Below are positions 10,887-21,409 of a stretch of 64,000 nt of DNA, piece by piece (positions within the stretch are counted from its first letter, which is position 1; every line of letters begins with the position of its first letter). The position numbers and the translations under genes are program-made. Source of the stretch: Oceanimonas marisflavi (GTDB lineage: Bacteria; Pseudomonadota; Gammaproteobacteria; Enterobacterales; Aeromonadaceae); contig NZ_QAGM01000010.1 of NCBI RefSeq assembly GCF_003049725.1, positions 1 to 64,000 on the forward strand, read 5' to 3'. A model generated the notes under the pieces. That model made no database searches, was not told the origin of the DNA, and was given only the letters and a program-made list of their open reading frames with translations.

Positions 10887-12605
10887 ATGGAGATGTTATC
10901 AGGCGCAGAAATGGTCGTGCGGGCGCTGGAGGACCAGGGGATTGATTACCTGTTTGGTTATCCTGGCGGCTCGGTACTGGACATCTATGATGCCTTGTTT
11001 GAAAACAGCAAAATAGAGCACGTGCTGGTGCGCCACGAGCAGGCGGCCGTGCACATGGCCGATGGTTACTCGCGGGCCACCGGCAAGGTGGGTACCGTGC
11101 TGGTGACTTCGGGTCCCGGTGCGACCAACTGTATTACCGGTATTGCCACCGCCTATATGGATTCCATTCCCATGGTGGTGCTGTCCGGACAGGTGCCGAC
11201 CAACTACATTGGTGATGACGCCTTTCAGGAAACCGACATGATCGGTATTTCCCGTCCCATCGTGAAGCACAGTTTTTTGTGCAAGAAGGCGTCCGATATT
11301 CCGCTGGCCATCAAAAAGGCCTATTACATTGCCGCGTCCGGCCGTCCCGGCCCGGTGGTCGTGGACTTGCCCAAGGACATTCAGAACCCGAAGGAAAAGC
11401 ATCCCTACGTCTACCCCGCCTCGGTGGATATGCGCTCCTACAACCCGACCGGGGTGGGCCACAAGGGCCAGATCAAGAAGGCGATGAAGGCGCTGGCCGA
11501 GGCCAGGCGTCCGGTGATGTATGTGGGTGGCGGCGCCATTACCGCCGACGCCAGCGGCCTGGTGGTGCAGCTGGCCGAGCAGTTCAACCTGCCGGTGACC
11601 AATACCCTGATGGGCCTGGGCGTCATGCCCGGTACCCACAAGCAGTTTATCGGTATGCTGGGTATGCACGGCACCTATGAAGCCAACAAGACCATGCACA
11701 ACTCGGATCTGATCCTGGCCATTGGCGCCCGTTTCGACGATCGGGTGACCAACAACGTGGCCAAGTTCTGCCCCCATGCCACCATAGTGCATGTGGACGT
11801 GGATCCGACCTCCATCTCCAAGACCATTCCGGCGCACATTCCCATCGTCGGCTCGGCCGATACCGTGCTGGCGCAGATGCTGGAAGCGATTCGCGAGCTG
11901 GGGCTCAAGCCCGATACCCAGGCGCTGGACGACTGGTGGGTGCAGATCGAGCAGTGGCGGGATCGCAAGTGCCTGAGCTACGAGAAGAGCGACAAATACA
12001 TCAAGCCCCAGCAGGTCATGGAGTCGGTATACCGCATCACTGAAGGCAAGGCCATCATCAGCTCCGACGTGGGCCAGCACCAGATGTTTGCCGCACTCTA
12101 CTACCCCTACGACAAGCCGCGCCAGTGGATCAACTCCGGTGGCCTGGGCACCATGGGCTTTGGTCTGCCCGCCGCCATGGGCGCCAAGCTGGGCTGTCCC
12201 GATGCGGTATCGGTGTGTGTGACCGGTGACGGCTCTATTCAGATGAACATTCAGGAGCTGTCCACCTGTATGCAATACAACATACCGGTGAAAATCATCT
12301 CCATGAACAACAGCGCCCTGGGCATGGTGAAGCAGTGGCAGAAGATGTTCTATGAAGGTCGTCAGAGCCATTCCTACATGGACTCGCTGCCCGACTTCGT
12401 CAAGCTGGCCGAATCCTATGGCCATGTGGGCATGAAGGTGACCGATCCGGCCGAGCTGGATGCGGCCCTGGAGAAGTGCTTCTCCATGACCGACAAGCTG
12501 GTATTCATGGATATTCAGATCGATCCGGAAGAGCATGTTTACCCCATGCAGATCAAGACCGGAGCCATGGATGAAATGTGGTTGAGCAAAACGGAGCGAA
12601 CCTGA
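10887..12605 (+). CDS. ilvI: Acetolactate synthase III, large subunit
   Basis: The 572-residue ThDP-dependent catalytic subunit of acetohydroxyacid synthase makes acetolactate or acetohydroxybutyrate, the first common step of Val, Leu and Ile synthesis. The ThDP-activating Glu lies in [19 protein letters not shown], and the ThDP/Mg motif begins GDGSIQMN. It pairs with the adjacent ilvH (TGATG overlap), which identifies it as the IlvI type. GGAGGGC precedes the ATG. Confidence 0.97.
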   Translation: MEMLSGAEMVVRALEDQGIDYLFGYPGGSVLDIYDALFENSKIEHVLVRHEQAAVHMADGYSRATGKVGTVLVTSGPGATNCITGIATAYMDSIPMVVLSGQVPTNYIGDDAFQETDMIGISRPIVKHSFLCKKASDIPLAIKKAYYIAASGRPGPVVVDLPKDIQNPKEKHPYVYPASVDMRSYNPTGVGHKGQIKKAMKALAEARRPVMYVGGGAITADASGLVVQLAEQFNLPVTNTLMGLGVMPGTHKQFIGMLGMHGTYEANKTMHNSDLILAIGARFDDRVTNNVAKFCPHATIVHVDVDPTSISKTIPAHIPIVGSADTVLAQMLEAIRELGLKPDTQALDDWWVQIEQWRDRKCLSYEKSDKYIKPQQVMESVYRITEGKAIISSDVGQHQMFAALYYPYDKPRQWINSGGLGTMGFGLPAAMGAKLGCPDAVSVCVTGDGSIQMNIQELSTCMQYNIPVKIISMNNSALGMVKQWQKMFYEGRQSHSYMDSLPDFVKLAESYGHVGMKVTDPAELDAALEKCFSMTDKLVFMDIQIDPEEHVYPMQIKTGAMDEMWLSKTERT

Positions 12606-13099
12606 TGCGGCGTATTATTTCCCTGTTGCTGGAAAACGAGTCCGGTGCCCTGAGCCGGGTAGTGGGGCTGTTTTCCCAGCGGGCCTATAACATTGAAACC
12701 CTGACCGTGGCCCCCACCGAGGATCCCACCCTGTCACGCATGACCATCGTCACCAGCGGTGACGAGCGGGTGATCGAGCAGATCACCAAGCAGCTCAACA
12801 AGCTGGTGGACGTGCTCAAGGTCAGCGATCTGACCGACGGCGATCACATCGAGCGGGAAATCGTGCTGGTCAAGGTGCGCGCCGATGGCAGCAACCGCGA
12901 CGAGGTCAAGCGCACCGCCGATATCTTCCGTGGCCAGATCGTGGATGTGACCCCGCACCTGTACACGGTTCAGCTGGTGGGCACCAGTGACAAGCTCGAC
13001 GCCTTTATTCGCAACATGAGTGAAACCACCGAAGTGGTGGAAGTGGTGCGCAGCGGCGTCTGTGGTGTCTCCCGGGGCGAAAAGGCCCTGCGGGCCTGA
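12605..13099 (+). CDS. ilvH: Acetolactate synthase III, regulatory subunit
   Basis: A 164-residue small subunit with an N-terminal ACT domain ([26 protein letters not shown]) and the C-terminal AHAS small-subunit domain. It activates IlvI and confers valine feedback inhibition. I chose the ATG at 12605 because it gives the exact family N-terminus, overlaps the ilvI stop as TGATG, and has GGAGCG upstream; a longer reading from 12578 adds nine unconserved residues. Confidence 0.97.
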   Translation: MRRIISLLLENESGALSRVVGLFSQRAYNIETLTVAPTEDPTLSRMTIVTSGDERVIEQITKQLNKLVDVLKVSDLTDGDHIEREIVLVKVRADGSNRDEVKRTADIFRGQIVDVTPHLYTVQLVGTSDKLDAFIRNMSETTEVVEVVRSGVCGVSRGEKALRA

Positions 13100-13116
13100 G
13101 CCTTTGCCTCCTGAAT

Positions 13117-13143
13117 AAAAAACCGCCTGCGGGCGGTTTTTTT
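13117..13143 (+). terminator. Terminator after ilvIH
   Basis: The stem AAAACCGCC/GGCGGTTTT with a TGCG tetraloop and a T-run begins 18 bases after the ilvH stop. Confidence 0.92.
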
Positions 13144-13188
13144 GTGGCCGCAACAGGGGACTCCTATGCTTTGGGTTGGGAGGTGTTA

Positions 13189-13491
13189 ATGCGCTACTGT
13201 TTTCTGTTATGGCTGCTGTGGCTCTGGCTGGCGCCGGCTCAGGCCGACAGCATGCGCTGCGACAACCGCCTGATCACAGACGGAGACCCGGTGGCATTGT
13301 TGCTGTTGTACTGCGGCGAACCCTTGATTCGCGAGCGCGCCTGGCGGGATTTTTACGATGACTACGGTTACCGTTTCAGCCGGGCCGATGGCGAACGATG
13401 GACCTATCATTTCGGGCGATATCAGTTTATGCAGATCGTCACCATTCGCCGTGGTCGTGTGGTGCGCATTGAGAACGGCCCCCGAGGCTGA
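13189..13491 (+). CDS. Small secreted DUF2845-like protein
   Basis: A 100-residue protein with a clear signal peptide (MRYCFLLWLLWLWLAPAQA), so exported. The mature part has the pattern of DUF2845 proteins: MRCDNRLITDGDPVALLLLYCGEP, with two cysteines that could form a disulfide, and a YHFGRYQFMQIVTIRRGRVVRIE tail segment. Function is unknown. I chose the ATG at 13189, which has GGGAGGTG upstream and begins the signal peptide; a longer reading from 13144 would start inside the ilvIH terminator. Confidence 0.75.
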   Translation: MRYCFLLWLLWLWLAPAQADSMRCDNRLITDGDPVALLLLYCGEPLIRERAWRDFYDDYGYRFSRADGERWTYHFGRYQFMQIVTIRRGRVVRIENGPRG

Positions 13492-13593
13492 TCTCCGATT
13501 AGCTTGACCCGGCTCCCGGCCCGCTTCAAAAAAAGTTGACATTCATTATCAGCGATTGAAAATCAGAACCAGAGATATGGGTGGGAGCCAGCA

Positions 13594-14328
13594 ATGCCAA
13601 CGGAAAGTGGGACGGCCCGAAGCGGGGCGGCCCTTGTGCTGAATAATACGGCCACGGATGTCGCCTTGCGTACGTCGCACGAGGTGCTGTTGCGGTATGC
13701 GGAGCTGGTGGACGGCCTGGCGGCGCTCTACGGCCGGCATGGCGAGGCGGTGCTCTATTCCCTGCATGAACCGGCCGGTGTGGCCCTGCGGGTCGCCGGT
13801 GGCAACCGTCAGCCCGGTGCGGCCATGACCGACACCGAGCAACGGTTGCTGACCGAGCTGCAACGTCGGGGCGGAAACCGCCTGTGCCTGACCCACCAGC
13901 GTCCGGGCGGGCCGGTACGCAGCCTGCTGCAGGCGCTGCGTGGCCCTGCCGGTGAGCTCTCTGGCGTGCTGTGCCTGCATCTGGATCTGAGTGCGCCCCT
14001 GCACGAGCTGATGGCCGATTTGCTGCCGCCGGAAAACGAACGTCCCCAGGCCTCGGCGGAAAACTTCAGCAACAACGTGGAAGAGCTGGTCACCCTCACT
14101 GTAGAGCGTACCATCGAGACCATTAACGCCGATCCGGACGTGGCCAACAACGCCAAAAACAAGCAGATCGTCACCACCCTGTTTGAAAAAGGCATCTTCG
14201 ATATCAAGGACGCCATTGCCATGGTGTCGGACAAGCTCAATATTTCCAAACACACTGTCTACCTCTATATCAGGCAGAAAAAACGCGATGACGAGGAGTC
14301 GTCGCCACATAACCAGGAGAACCCATGA
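13594..14328 (+). CDS. YheO/DauR-like PAS and HTH transcriptional regulator
   Basis: A 244-residue regulator with an N-terminal YheO-like PAS sensor domain (about 25-150) and a C-terminal HTH of the YheO/DauR type (about 180-235; [26 protein letters not shown]). Relatives sense small molecules and control amino-acid use; DauR controls D-arginine catabolism in Pseudomonas. Its stop overlaps the ridA ATG by four bases (ATGA), so the two are one operon and the regulator may serve imine/enamine or amino-acid metabolism. A TTGACA element at 13536-13541 lies upstream but lacks a good -10. Confidence 0.82.
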   Translation: MPTESGTARSGAALVLNNTATDVALRTSHEVLLRYAELVDGLAALYGRHGEAVLYSLHEPAGVALRVAGGNRQPGAAMTDTEQRLLTELQRRGGNRLCLTHQRPGGPVRSLLQALRGPAGELSGVLCLHLDLSAPLHELMADLLPPENERPQASAENFSNNVEELVTLTVERTIETINADPDVANNAKNKQIVTTLFEKGIFDIKDAIAMVSDKLNISKHTVYLYIRQKKRDDEESSPHNQENP

Positions 14329-14708
14329 CTAAAACCGTAATCGCTACCGATCAGGCTCCCGCCGCCATTGGTCCCTATATCCAGGCTGCCCGTGTGGGCA
14401 ACATGGTTTACACCTCCGGCCAGATCCCGCTGGACCCGTCCACCATGGACGTGGTGGAAGGCGGCATTGAAGCCCAGACCAAGCAGGTAATGGACAACCT
14501 GATGGCGGTGCTGGCCGAGGCCGGTGCCGATGCCACCAGCGTGATCAAGACCACCTGCTTCCTGTCCGACATGAACAACTTCCTGGCCTTCAACGAAGTG
14601 TATGCCAGCTACTTTGCCGCCGGTGCTCCGGCCCGCTCCTGTGTGGAAGTGGCCCGTCTGCCCAAGGATGTGCTGGTGGAAGTGGAAGCCATCGCCCTGG
14701 TGGAATAA
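14325..14708 (+). CDS. ridA: RidA family 2-iminobutanoate/2-iminopropanoate deaminase
   Basis: A 127-residue RidA/YjgF protein, normally a homotrimer. It hydrolyses reactive enamine/imine intermediates made by PLP enzymes, such as threonine dehydratase. The active-site arginine is in [25 protein letters not shown] and the Gly-rich start [24 protein letters not shown] is intact. It overlaps the upstream YheO-like gene, which carries its ribosome site (CCAGGAGAACCC). Its location close to ilv and leu genes fits a role near branched-chain amino-acid synthesis. Confidence 0.93.
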   Translation: MTKTVIATDQAPAAIGPYIQAARVGNMVYTSGQIPLDPSTMDVVEGGIEAQTKQVMDNLMAVLAEAGADATSVIKTTCFLSDMNNFLAFNEVYASYFAAGAPARSCVEVARLPKDVLVEVEAIALVE

Positions 14709-14716
14709 GCCTTGCC

Positions 14717-14747
14717 AAGAGCGGCTTTGGCCGCTCTTTTGTTTTTT
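14717..14747 (+). terminator. Terminator after ridA
   Basis: The stem AAGAGCGG/CCGCTCTT is followed by TTGTTTTTT. It separates ridA from tusD by only a few bases. Confidence 0.85.
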
Positions 14748-14755
14748 GCGGACTC

Positions 14756-15163
14756 ATGTTCATGACCGAAACTCCCCTGCGTTTTGCGCTGCTGGTTACC
14801 GGCCCCTGCTACGGCACTCAGTCCGCCGCCGACGCCTGGCGCTTTGCCTGTGCCGTGCTGGAGCAGGGCCATGCCGTCGACAGCGTGTTTTTCTATCAGG
14901 AAGGGGTGCACAACGGGAACCGTCTGCTGCAGCCTGCCAGTGACGAGTTTGACCTGTACCGGGCCTGGGTGGATCTGGCCGGGCGCCATGACCTCACGCT
15001 GGATCTGTGTGTGGCGGCGGCGCTGCGGCGCGGTCTGTGCGATGACACCGGAGCCGCCGACGTGGGCCTGAGCGCCGGCAATGTGACCGCACCCTTTCGT
15101 CTCAGTGGTCTGGGGGCTCTGGCCCAGGCGGCGCTGACTGCCGATCGCGTGGTGCAATTCTGA
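14756..15163 (+). CDS. tusD: Sulfurtransferase complex subunit TusD
   Basis: A DsrE-family protein of 135 residues that takes part in the sulfur relay for 2-thiouridine at the wobble base of tRNA. The catalytic cysteine lies in [13 protein letters not shown], matching Cys78 of E. coli Tus[16 protein letters not shown] and the C-terminal LTADRVVQF are also family hallmarks. The start is uncertain: ATG codons at 14756 and 14762 are both close to the ridA terminator and neither has a clear ribosome site. It overlaps tusC. Confidence 0.93.
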   Translation: MFMTETPLRFALLVTGPCYGTQSAADAWRFACAVLEQGHAVDSVFFYQEGVHNGNRLLQPASDEFDLYRAWVDLAGRHDLTLDLCVAAALRRGLCDDTGAADVGLSAGNVTAPFRLSGLGALAQAALTADRVVQF

Positions 15164-15519
15164 TGAACAAGGTTGCCTTTATCTTTCACACACCGCCCCA
15201 TGGCAGTGCCGCCGGCCGGGAAGGGCTGGATGCGGTGCTGGCCACCTCGGCACTGAGTGAGGAGCTGGCGGTGTTCTTTATTGACGATGGTGTCTATCAG
15301 CTCAGGGCCGGTCAGGCCCCGGCGGCCATCAAGGGAAGGGACTATGCCCCCACCTTTGGTCTGCTGGAGTTGTACGACATAGAGCGAGTGTATGTCTGTG
15401 CCGACTCTCTGGCCGAGCGGGGCCTGAGTCTGGCCGATCTGTGCATCGAGGCCGAGGCCTGTGATGCCGGCGAGCTTGGCCGTCGCCTGGCCGGGCACGA
15501 CGTTCGCCTGACCTTCTGA
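15163..15519 (+). CDS. tusC: Sulfurtransferase complex subunit TusC
   Basis: A 118-residue DsrF-like subunit of the TusBCD heterohexamer, with the family start [30 protein letters not shown]. It is structural in the complex rather than the main sulfur carrier. The gene overlaps tusD by one base (TGATG). Confidence 0.93.
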   Translation: MNKVAFIFHTPPHGSAAGREGLDAVLATSALSEELAVFFIDDGVYQLRAGQAPAAIKGRDYAPTFGLLELYDIERVYVCADSLAERGLSLADLCIEAEACDAGELGRRLAGHDVRLTF

Positions 15520-15525
15520 GGAATT

Positions 15526-15810
15526 ATGCTGCATACCGTCAAACATTCCCCTTTCAGTCACCGCAGTCTGGAGCGGGCGCTGCACTATCTGCAGCCCGGG
15601 GATCACCTGGTGCTGTGGCAGGACGGGGTGATTGCCGCCACCCTGCCAGCCTGGCAGGCCCGGCTGCAGCCTCTGGCCGACGACGGCCGCCTGCATGTGA
15701 TGCGTGAAGACCTGGACGCCCGCGGTCTTGAGCCGGTTATTGGCAAGCCGCTTACCATGGCCGGCTTCGTTGAGCTGGTTGCCACCCAGGGCAGCCCCAC
15801 CGCCTGGTAG
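15526..15810 (+). CDS. tusB: Sulfurtransferase complex subunit TusB
   Basis: A 94-residue DsrH-like subunit (MLHTVKHSPFSHRSLERAL), the third member of TusBCD. GAGGA lies just before the ATG, 6 bp after tusC. As in enteric bacteria the tus genes lie upstream of rpsL, but here a 357-bp gap with repeats and a strong promoter separates them. Confidence 0.9.
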   Translation: MLHTVKHSPFSHRSLERALHYLQPGDHLVLWQDGVIAATLPAWQARLQPLADDGRLHVMREDLDARGLEPVIGKPLTMAGFVELVATQGSPTAW

Positions 15811-15834
15811 AAAACCAGTATTCATGACCGGCCG

Positions 15835-15923
15835 GTAGGTACCGCTTTAGCCGGCGTATATTCACAGGCCACTGTGTACTCAAAGCCTGTTGCACAGGCT
15901 CTGCCAGCTAAAGCGGCAGCTAC
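15835..15923. repeat. REP-like inverted pair
   Basis: A forward element GTAGGTACCGCTTTAGCCGG and a reverse-oriented element (GCCAGCTAAAGCGGCAGCTAC, 15903-15923) face each other about 50 bases apart. This resembles the GTAGGAGCGGCTTTAGCCGC REP family of gammaproteobacteria arranged as a REPIN. Confidence 0.6.
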
Positions 15924-15973
15924 AACTGGGTGCCAGTGAGTGGGCAGTGGCGGGGATTGCCGGAGTCGACCGT

Positions 15974-16015
15974 CAAATGTCATGGATGACATTTGCCGAG
16001 CGTCCCATGGATGGG
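15974..16015. repeat. Tandem CATGGATG-cored hairpins upstream of the str operon
   Basis: Two perfect hairpins share the same core. CAAATGTCAT-GG-ATGACATTTG (15974-15995) has 10-bp arms; CCCAT-GG-ATGGG (16004-16015) has 5-bp arms. They probably belong to a dispersed intergenic repeat. With the REP-like pair they fill most of the 357-bp gap between tusB and rpsL. Confidence 0.6.
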
Positions 16016-16074
16016 CCTGAAGCGTGTCGGCGCAGGTAACCCCGTCACTGTCTGCACGAGCAACTGTATAAATC

Positions 16075-16103
16075 TTGACTTGCCCTCGGGGCAGGCATAG
16101 AAT
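16075..16103 (+). promoter_or_regulatory. str operon promoter
   Basis: TTGACT (16075-16080), a 17-base spacer and TAGAAT (16098-16103), with a GC-rich segment downstream of the -10. It lies 65 bases before rpsL. The spacing and near-consensus boxes fit a strong ribosomal-protein promoter. Confidence 0.75.
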
Positions 16104-16167
16104 TTTGCGTCCCCGCTTTTGGGGATGGATTTTTTCAACTGTAGAACGACATTATCAGGAGCTGTTA

Positions 16168-16542
16168 ATGGCAACTATTAACCAGCTGGTGCGCAAGCCT
16201 CGCCAACAAGCCGTTGCTAAAAGCAACGTGCCGGCGCTGGAAGCCTGCCCGCAGAAGCGCGGCGTGTGCACCCGCGTATACACCACCACTCCGAAGAAGC
16301 CGAACTCCGCACTGCGTAAAGTGTGCCGTGTTCGTCTGACCAACGGCTTCGAAGTGAACTCCTACATCGGTGGTGAAGGCCACAACCTGCAGGAGCACTC
16401 CGTTGTTCTGATCCGCGGTGGTCGTGTTAAAGACCTTCCCGGTGTGCGTTACCACACCGTGCGCGGCGCGCTGGACACCTCCGGTGTTTCCGCCCGTCGT
16501 CAGGGCCGTTCCAAGTACGGCGCCAAGAAGCCCAAGGCTTAA
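16168..16542 (+). CDS. rpsL: 30S ribosomal protein S12
   Basis: The 124-residue S12 protein of the decoding centre. The conserved loops [18 protein letters not shown] and [17 protein letters not shown] are intact, with Lys at both positions where streptomycin-resistance changes occur (K in TPKKPN and in VKDLPG), so a streptomycin-sensitive ribosome is expected. The ATG at 16168 has CAGGAG upstream; a longer reading would run through the promoter. Confidence 0.98.
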   Translation: MATINQLVRKPRQQAVAKSNVPALEACPQKRGVCTRVYTTTPKKPNSALRKVCRVRLTNGFEVNSYIGGEGHNLQEHSVVLIRGGRVKDLPGVRYHTVRGALDTSGVSARRQGRSKYGAKKPKA

Positions 16543-16626
16543 TGGTTCTCCGTTAAGTAAGGCCAAACATTTATTTTTTTAACCTGTTTTGTTTTGGGTT
16601 ATTCCTGAAGTTACGGAGAGTTTGCA

Positions 16627-17097
16627 ATGCCAAGACGTCGCGTAATCGGCCAGCGTAAAATCCTGCCGGATCCCAAGTTCGGATCCGAGCTGCTGGCAAA
16701 GTTTGTTAACGTAGTAATGGTAGACGGCAAGAAGTCTACCTCTGAAAAGATTGTTTACGGTGCTCTCGACATCGTTGCCGCCAAGACCAGCAAAGAGCAC
16801 CTGGCGCTGTTCGAAGAAGCCCTGGACAACGTTCGTCCTACTGTTGAAGTTAAATCCCGCCGGGTTGGTGGTTCTACCTACCAGGTTCCGGTTGAAGTAC
16901 GCCCCGTGCGCCGTAACGCCCTGGCCATGCGCTGGCTGGTGGAAGCTGCGCGCAAGCGTGGCGAAAAATCCATGGCCCAGCGTCTGGCTGGCGAGCTGAT
17001 GGATGCCTCTGAAAACAAAGGCTCTGCCGTGAAGAAACGTGAAGACGTTCACCGCATGGCCGAAGCCAACAAGGCCTTCGCCCACTACCGCTGGTAA
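16627..17097 (+). CDS. rpsG: 30S ribosomal protein S7
   Basis: The 156-residue S7 protein, a primary 16S rRNA binder that nucleates the 30S head. It begins [20 protein letters not shown] and has a preceding ACGGAGAG ribosome site. It is the second gene of the str operon. In E. coli S7 autoregulates translation through the rpsL-rpsG spacer; the 84-bp spacer here is AT-rich. Confidence 0.98.
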   Translation: MPRRRVIGQRKILPDPKFGSELLAKFVNVVMVDGKKSTSEKIVYGALDIVAAKTSKEHLALFEEALDNVRPTVEVKSRRVGGSTYQVPVEVRPVRRNALAMRWLVEAARKRGEKSMAQRLAGELMDASENKGSAVKKREDVHRMAEANKAFAHYRW

Positions 17098-17172
17098 TGT
17101 GGGTGGGCGCGGCGCAAGCCGCGCCCCTTGTGGCTCACGAAGGACATTCGACCTTGGCAAGAGGATCTTATT

Positions 17173-19272
17173 GTGGCTCGTACAACCCCCATTGAGCGCT
17201 ACCGCAATATCGGTATCAGTGCTCACATTGACGCCGGCAAAACCACCACCACCGAGCGCATCCTGTTTTATACAGGCGTGAATCACAAGCTGGGTGAAGT
17301 GCATGATGGCGCCGCCACCATGGACTGGATGGAGCAGGAGCAGGAGCGTGGTATTACCATCACCTCTGCGGCCACCACCTGTTTCTGGGACGGCATGGCG
17401 CACCAGTTTCCCCAGCACCGCATCAACATCATCGACACTCCCGGACACGTTGACTTCACCATTGAAGTAGAGCGTTCCATGCGGGTGCTCGACGGTGCGG
17501 TCATGGTGTATTGCGCCGTGGGTGGTGTTCAGCCACAGTCCGAGACGGTGTGGCGTCAGGCCAACAAGTATCATGTTCCCCGTATTGCCTTCGTCAACAA
17601 GATGGACCGTACCGGTGCCAACTTTCTGCGCGTGGTCGAGCAAATCAAGACCCGCCTGAAAGGGGCGCCCGTGCCGGTTCAGCTGCCTATCGGTGCGGAA
17701 GATCATTTCCGCGGCGTGGTGGATCTGGTCAAGATGAAAGCCATCGACTGGAATGACGACGACAACGGCACCAGCTTTGAGTATCACGATATTCCTGCCG
17801 AGCTGCAGGAACTGGCCGAGGAGTGGCACCAGAACCTGGTTGAAGCCGCTGCCGAAGCCAGTGAAGAGCTGATGGAAAAGTACCTGGAAGAAGGCGAGCT
17901 GAGCGAGGAAGAGATTAAGTCCGGTCTGCGCAGCCGCGTCCTCAGTAATGAGGTCATCCTGGTTACCTGTGGTTCCGCGTTCAAGAACAAGGGCGTACAG
18001 GCCATGCTCGACGTGGTGGTGGAGTACCTGCCGTCCCCGGTGGAAGTACCCGCCATTGCCGGTGTGAAGGACGACGGCGAAACGCCCGATTCCCGTCCCG
18101 CCGACGATGCCGCGCCTTTTGCCGCACTGGCGTTCAAGATCGCCACCGATCCCTTTGTGGGCAACCTGACCTTCTTCCGTGTGTACTCCGGGGTGGTCAG
18201 CACCGGCGATACCCTGCTGAACTCGGTCAAGGGCAAGCGCGAGCGCATTGGCCGCATCGTTCAGATGCACGCTAACAAGCGGGAAGAAATCAAGTCCGTT
18301 TGTGCCGGCGACATCGCCGCTGCCATTGGCCTGAAAGATGTGACCACCGGTGACACCCTGTGTGCCCCCGATGCGCCCATCATTCTGGAACGCATGGAGT
18401 TCCCCGAGCCGGTTATCTCGGTGGCGGTTGAGCCGAGAACCAAGGCCGACCAGGAAAAAATGGGCCTGGCCCTGGGTCGTCTGGCCCAGGAAGATCCCTC
18501 GTTCCGGGTCTGGACCGACGAAGAGTCCGGTCAGACCATTATCGCCGGCATGGGCGAACTGCACCTGGACATCATCGTGGACCGCATGAAGCGCGAGTTC
18601 AAGGTGGAGGCCAACGTGGGCAAGCCCCAGGTGGCCTTCCGCGAAACCATTCGTGGTTCCGTGGAGCAGGAAGGCAAGTTCGTGCGCCAGTCCGGTGGTC
18701 GTGGTCAGTTCGGTCACGTCTGGATCAAGATCGAGCCTCAGGAAGAAGGTGCCGGCTACACTTTCGTGAATGCCATTGTGGGCGGTGTGATTCCCAAGGA
18801 ATACATTCCCGCCGTGGACAAGGGTATTCAGGAACAGATGAAGCAGGGCGTGCTGGCCGGATATCCGATCGAAGATATCAAGGTCACCCTGTATGACGGT
18901 TCGTTCCACGATGTTGACTCTTCCGAAATGGCCTTTAAGATCGCCGGCTCCATGGCGTTCAAGGCGGGTTTCATGAAGTGTAACCCGGCTCTGCTCGAGC
19001 CCATGATGAAGGTGGAAGTGGAAACGCCGGAAGAGTACATGGGTGATGTGATCGGCGATGTGAACCGTCGTCGCGGCATCATCGAAGGCATGGAAGACGG
19101 CCCCAGTGGCAAGATTGTGAACGCCCTGGTTCCGCTGTCCGAAATGTTCGGTTACGCTACCGACCTGCGTTCGCAGACTCAGGGCCGTGCTTCCTACTCC
19201 ATGGAGTTTGCCAAGTACGCCGAAGTACCTGCGAACATGGCCGAGGCAGTGGTTGCTGCCCGCCGAGGTTAA
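17173..19272 (+). CDS. fusA: Elongation factor G
   Basis: The 699-residue translocation GTPase. The G1 motif [16 protein letters not shown]3 DTPGHVDFT and G4 NKMD are all present, followed by domains II-V ending in a normal EF-G tail. I chose the GTG at 17173 ([20 protein letters not shown]), preceded by AGAGGA, because it gives the family N-terminus; an in-frame ATG at 17128 would add 15 unrelated residues. Confidence 0.98.
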   Translation: MARTTPIERYRNIGISAHIDAGKTTTTERILFYTGVNHKLGEVHDGAATMDWMEQEQERGITITSAATTCFWDGMAHQFPQHRINIIDTPGHVDFTIEVERSMRVLDGAVMVYCAVGGVQPQSETVWRQANKYHVPRIAFVNKMDRTGANFLRVVEQIKTRLKGAPVPVQLPIGAEDHFRGVVDLVKMKAIDWNDDDNGTSFEYHDIPAELQELAEEWHQNLVEAAAEASEELMEKYLEEGELSEEEIKSGLRSRVLSNEVILVTCGSAFKNKGVQAMLDVVVEYLPSPVEVPAIAGVKDDGETPDSRPADDAAPFAALAFKIATDPFVGNLTFFRVYSGVVSTGDTLLNSVKGKRERIGRIVQMHANKREEIKSVCAGDIAAAIGLKDVTTGDTLCAPDAPIILERMEFPEPVISVAVEPRTKADQEKMGLALGRLAQEDPSFRVWTDEESGQTIIAGMGELHLDIIVDRMKREFKVEANVGKPQVAFRETIRGSVEQEGKFVRQSGGRGQFGHVWIKIEPQEEGAGYTFVNAIVGGVIPKEYIPAVDKGIQEQMKQGVLAGYPIEDIKVTLYDGSFHDVDSSEMAFKIAGSMAFKAGFMKCNPALLEPMMKVEVETPEEYMGDVIGDVNRRRGIIEGMEDGPSGKIVNALVPLSEMFGYATDLRSQTQGRASYSMEFAKYAEVPANMAEAVVAARRG

Positions 19273-19336
19273 TTAATCTTTGTTAAATCTTCCCGTCCGT
19301 CGTTTCGGACGGGAGCAAATCAGGAAGGACTAGTCC

Positions 19337-20521
19337 GTGTCTAAAGAAAAATTTGAACGTACGAAACCGCACGTTAACGTTGGTACCATCGGCCACGTTG
19401 ACCACGGTAAAACCACTCTGACCGCTGCCATCACCAACGTGCTGGCCAAGCAGTTCGGCGGTGCCGCCCGCGCCTTCGACCAGATCGATAACGCTCCCGA
19501 AGAAAAGGCCCGTGGTATCACCATCGCCGCTTCTCACGTTGAGTACGACACCGAAACCCGTCACTACGCTCACGTTGACTGCCCCGGCCACGCTGACTAC
19601 GTGAAAAACATGATCACCGGTGCTGCCCAGATGGACGGCGCGATCCTGGTAGTAGCTGCCACCGACGGCCCCATGCCGCAAACCCGTGAGCACATCCTGC
19701 TGGCTCGCCAGGTAGGCGTACCTTACATCATCGTGTTCATGAACAAGTGCGACATGGTTGATGACGAAGAGCTGCTCGAACTGGTAGAAATGGAAGTTCG
19801 TGAACTGCTGTCCGAGTACGACTTCCCGGGCGACGACATTCCGGTAATTCAGGGTTCTGCTCTGAAAGGCCTGGAAGGCGATGCTCAGTGGGAAGAAAAG
19901 ATCCTGGAACTGGCCGCTGCTCTGGATTCCTACATCCCCGAGCCCGAGCGTGCCGTTGACGGTGCCTTCCTGCTGCCGATCGAAGACGTATTCTCCATCC
20001 AGGGCCGTGGTACCGTAGTTACCGGTCGTGTTGAGCGTGGTATCGTTCGCGTGGGTGAAGAAGTGGAAATCGTGGGTATCAAAGACACCACCAAGACCAC
20101 CTGTACCGGCGTTGAAATGTTCCGCAAGCTGCTGGACGAAGGCCGTGCCGGTGAGAACGTGGGTGTTCTGCTGCGTGGTACCAAGCGTGAAGACGTTGAG
20201 CGTGGTCAGGTTCTGGCCAAGCCGGGCTCCATCACCCCGCACACCGACTTCGAATCCGAAGTATACGTACTGTCCAAAGACGAAGGCGGCCGTCACACTC
20301 CGTTCTTCAAGGGCTACCGTCCGCAGTTCTACTTCCGTACCACTGACGTGACCGGTACCATCGAACTGCCGGAAGGCGTTGAAATGGTTATGCCTGGCGA
20401 CAACATCAAGATGGTTGTAAGCCTGATCGCTCCCATCGCGATGGAAGACGGTCTGCGCTTCGCTATCCGTGAAGGTGGCCGCACCGTAGGCGCCGGCGTT
20501 GTAGCCAAGATCATCAAGTAA
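19337..20521 (+). CDS. tuf: Elongation factor Tu
   Basis: The 394-residue EF-Tu, with G1 [10 protein letters not shown]3 DCPGHADY and G4 NKCD. It starts at GTG after CAGGAAGGA. Its codon use is noticeably more restricted than that of neighbouring genes (GTA, CGT and GGT are favoured), as expected for a very highly expressed gene. It ends the str operon. Gammaproteobacteria often carry a second tuf copy elsewhere. Confidence 0.98.
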   Translation: MSKEKFERTKPHVNVGTIGHVDHGKTTLTAAITNVLAKQFGGAARAFDQIDNAPEEKARGITIAASHVEYDTETRHYAHVDCPGHADYVKNMITGAAQMDGAILVVAATDGPMPQTREHILLARQVGVPYIIVFMNKCDMVDDEELLELVEMEVRELLSEYDFPGDDIPVIQGSALKGLEGDAQWEEKILELAAALDSYIPEPERAVDGAFLLPIEDVFSIQGRGTVVTGRVERGIVRVGEEVEIVGIKDTTKTTCTGVEMFRKLLDEGRAGENVGVLLRGTKREDVERGQVLAKPGSITPHTDFESEVYVLSKDEGGRHTPFFKGYRPQFYFRTTDVTGTIELPEGVEMVMPGDNIKMVVSLIAPIAMEDGLRFAIREGGRTVGAGVVAKIIK

Positions 20522-20548
20522 TTGATGTCTGGCGCAATCCGCGCTGTA

Positions 20549-20576
20549 AAAAGGAGGCTTCGGCCTCCTTTTTTCG
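20549..20576 (+). terminator. str operon terminator
   Basis: The stem AAGGAGGC/GCCTCCTT with a TTCG tetraloop and six T lies about 30 bases after the tuf stop. Confidence 0.94.
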
Positions 20577-20667
20577 TTTTGGGCTTGCCTCCAGCCCTTT
20601 GCGTCAGTAGCGTCTGATGTAAAGGCCTGCGGGCAGTGTGCCCCGGCCACAGCATGAGGAAGCCAGC

Positions 20668-21093
20668 ATGGATATCAAGCCGGTTACAGCAAGCTTTGCG
20701 GTGGCGGATCAGGTGACCGCCGAGGATCTGCCCCGGTTGCAGGCGATGGGTTACCGAACCCTTATCTGCAACCGCCCCGACGGCGAAAGCGCCGGCCAGC
20801 CAGCCGCCGAGACGCTGGCCGGACAGGCGAGGGCACTGGGCTTTGCCTGGGAGTGGATACCCATCAGCTCCGGTGACTTTACCGATGATGCCATTAATGA
20901 CTTCCGTGTCGCTCTGGCGCAACATCCGCAGCCGGTGCTGGCGTTCTGCCGCACCGGCACCCGCTCCATCACCCTGTGGGCGCTGTCGCAGGCCGCCAGA
21001 CAGCCGGCAGAGGCGCTGCTGCAGCAGTGCGCCGCGGCCGGCTATGATCTGTCGGCGCGGAAGGAGCAACTCGTCGCCAGACGGCAAGATTGA
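20668..21093 (+). CDS. DUF442 / TIGR01244 family sulfur transferase-like protein
   Basis: A 141-residue protein of the phosphatase-like fold DUF442 (Blh N-terminal type). The catalytic-loop cysteine lies in LAFCRTGTRSITLWAL (about residues 92-107), matching the CxxGxRS signature of the family. Relatives are linked to sulfide or persulfide handling, but no function is proven. The ATG at 20668 has GAGGAAG upstream. It stands alone between tuf and bfd. Confidence 0.82.
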   Translation: MDIKPVTASFAVADQVTAEDLPRLQAMGYRTLICNRPDGESAGQPAAETLAGQARALGFAWEWIPISSGDFTDDAINDFRVALAQHPQPVLAFCRTGTRSITLWALSQAARQPAEALLQQCAAAGYDLSARKEQLVARRQD

Positions 21094-21143
21094 ATCCGGC
21101 ATCATACTGTGAGGTGACGTTGCTTTTTTCAACAAATTTAACT

Positions 21144-21171
21144 TGCACTGATAACCGCTATCATTTAGATT
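21144..21171 (+). promoter_or_regulatory. Fur box over the bfd promoter
   Basis: TGATAACCGCTATCA (21149-21163) is a near-perfect 7-1-7 palindrome of the Fur type (compare TGATAATNATTATCA). It fills the space between a possible -35 (TTGCAC) and -10 (TAGATT). Iron-loaded Fur would therefore repress bfd, as is known in other gammaproteobacteria. Confidence 0.78.
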
Positions 21172-21197
21172 TGTCCTGAGAGCGGAGGACATCTTTC

Positions 21198-21389
21198 ATG
21201 TATGTGTGTTTGTGCAAGGGCATTACCGAACGCCAGTTAAAAGAGGCCATTGCCGAGGGCAATACCGAATTTATGGATCTCAAGCGCGAGCTTGGGGTAG
21301 GTTCTCAGTGTGGCAAATGCATTCCCGTCGCCCTCGCCATTCTGGCCGAGGAAACAGCCAAAAACGCCGTTTATTACGAAGTGGCCTGA
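21198..21389 (+). CDS. bfd: Bacterioferritin-associated ferredoxin
   Basis: A 63-residue [2Fe-2S] protein that reduces ferric iron in bacterioferritin so it can be released. The four cluster cysteines are visible: CLC near residues 4-6 and CGKC near 38-41. GCGGAGGAC precedes the ATG. No bacterioferritin gene is adjacent, so bfr must be elsewhere. The Fur box upstream implies induction in iron starvation. Confidence 0.95.
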   Translation: MYVCLCKGITERQLKEAIAEGNTEFMDLKRELGVGSQCGKCIPVALAILAEETAKNAVYYEVA

Positions 21390-21409
21390 CATCGCCGCTT
21401 GTTCAGCTC

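Noticed and set aside
16579-18909. 776-codon reverse-strand ORF opposite rpsG and fusA
   Set aside because: It is a mirror of the highly biased codon use of fusA; the fusA reading matches EF-G along its whole length.
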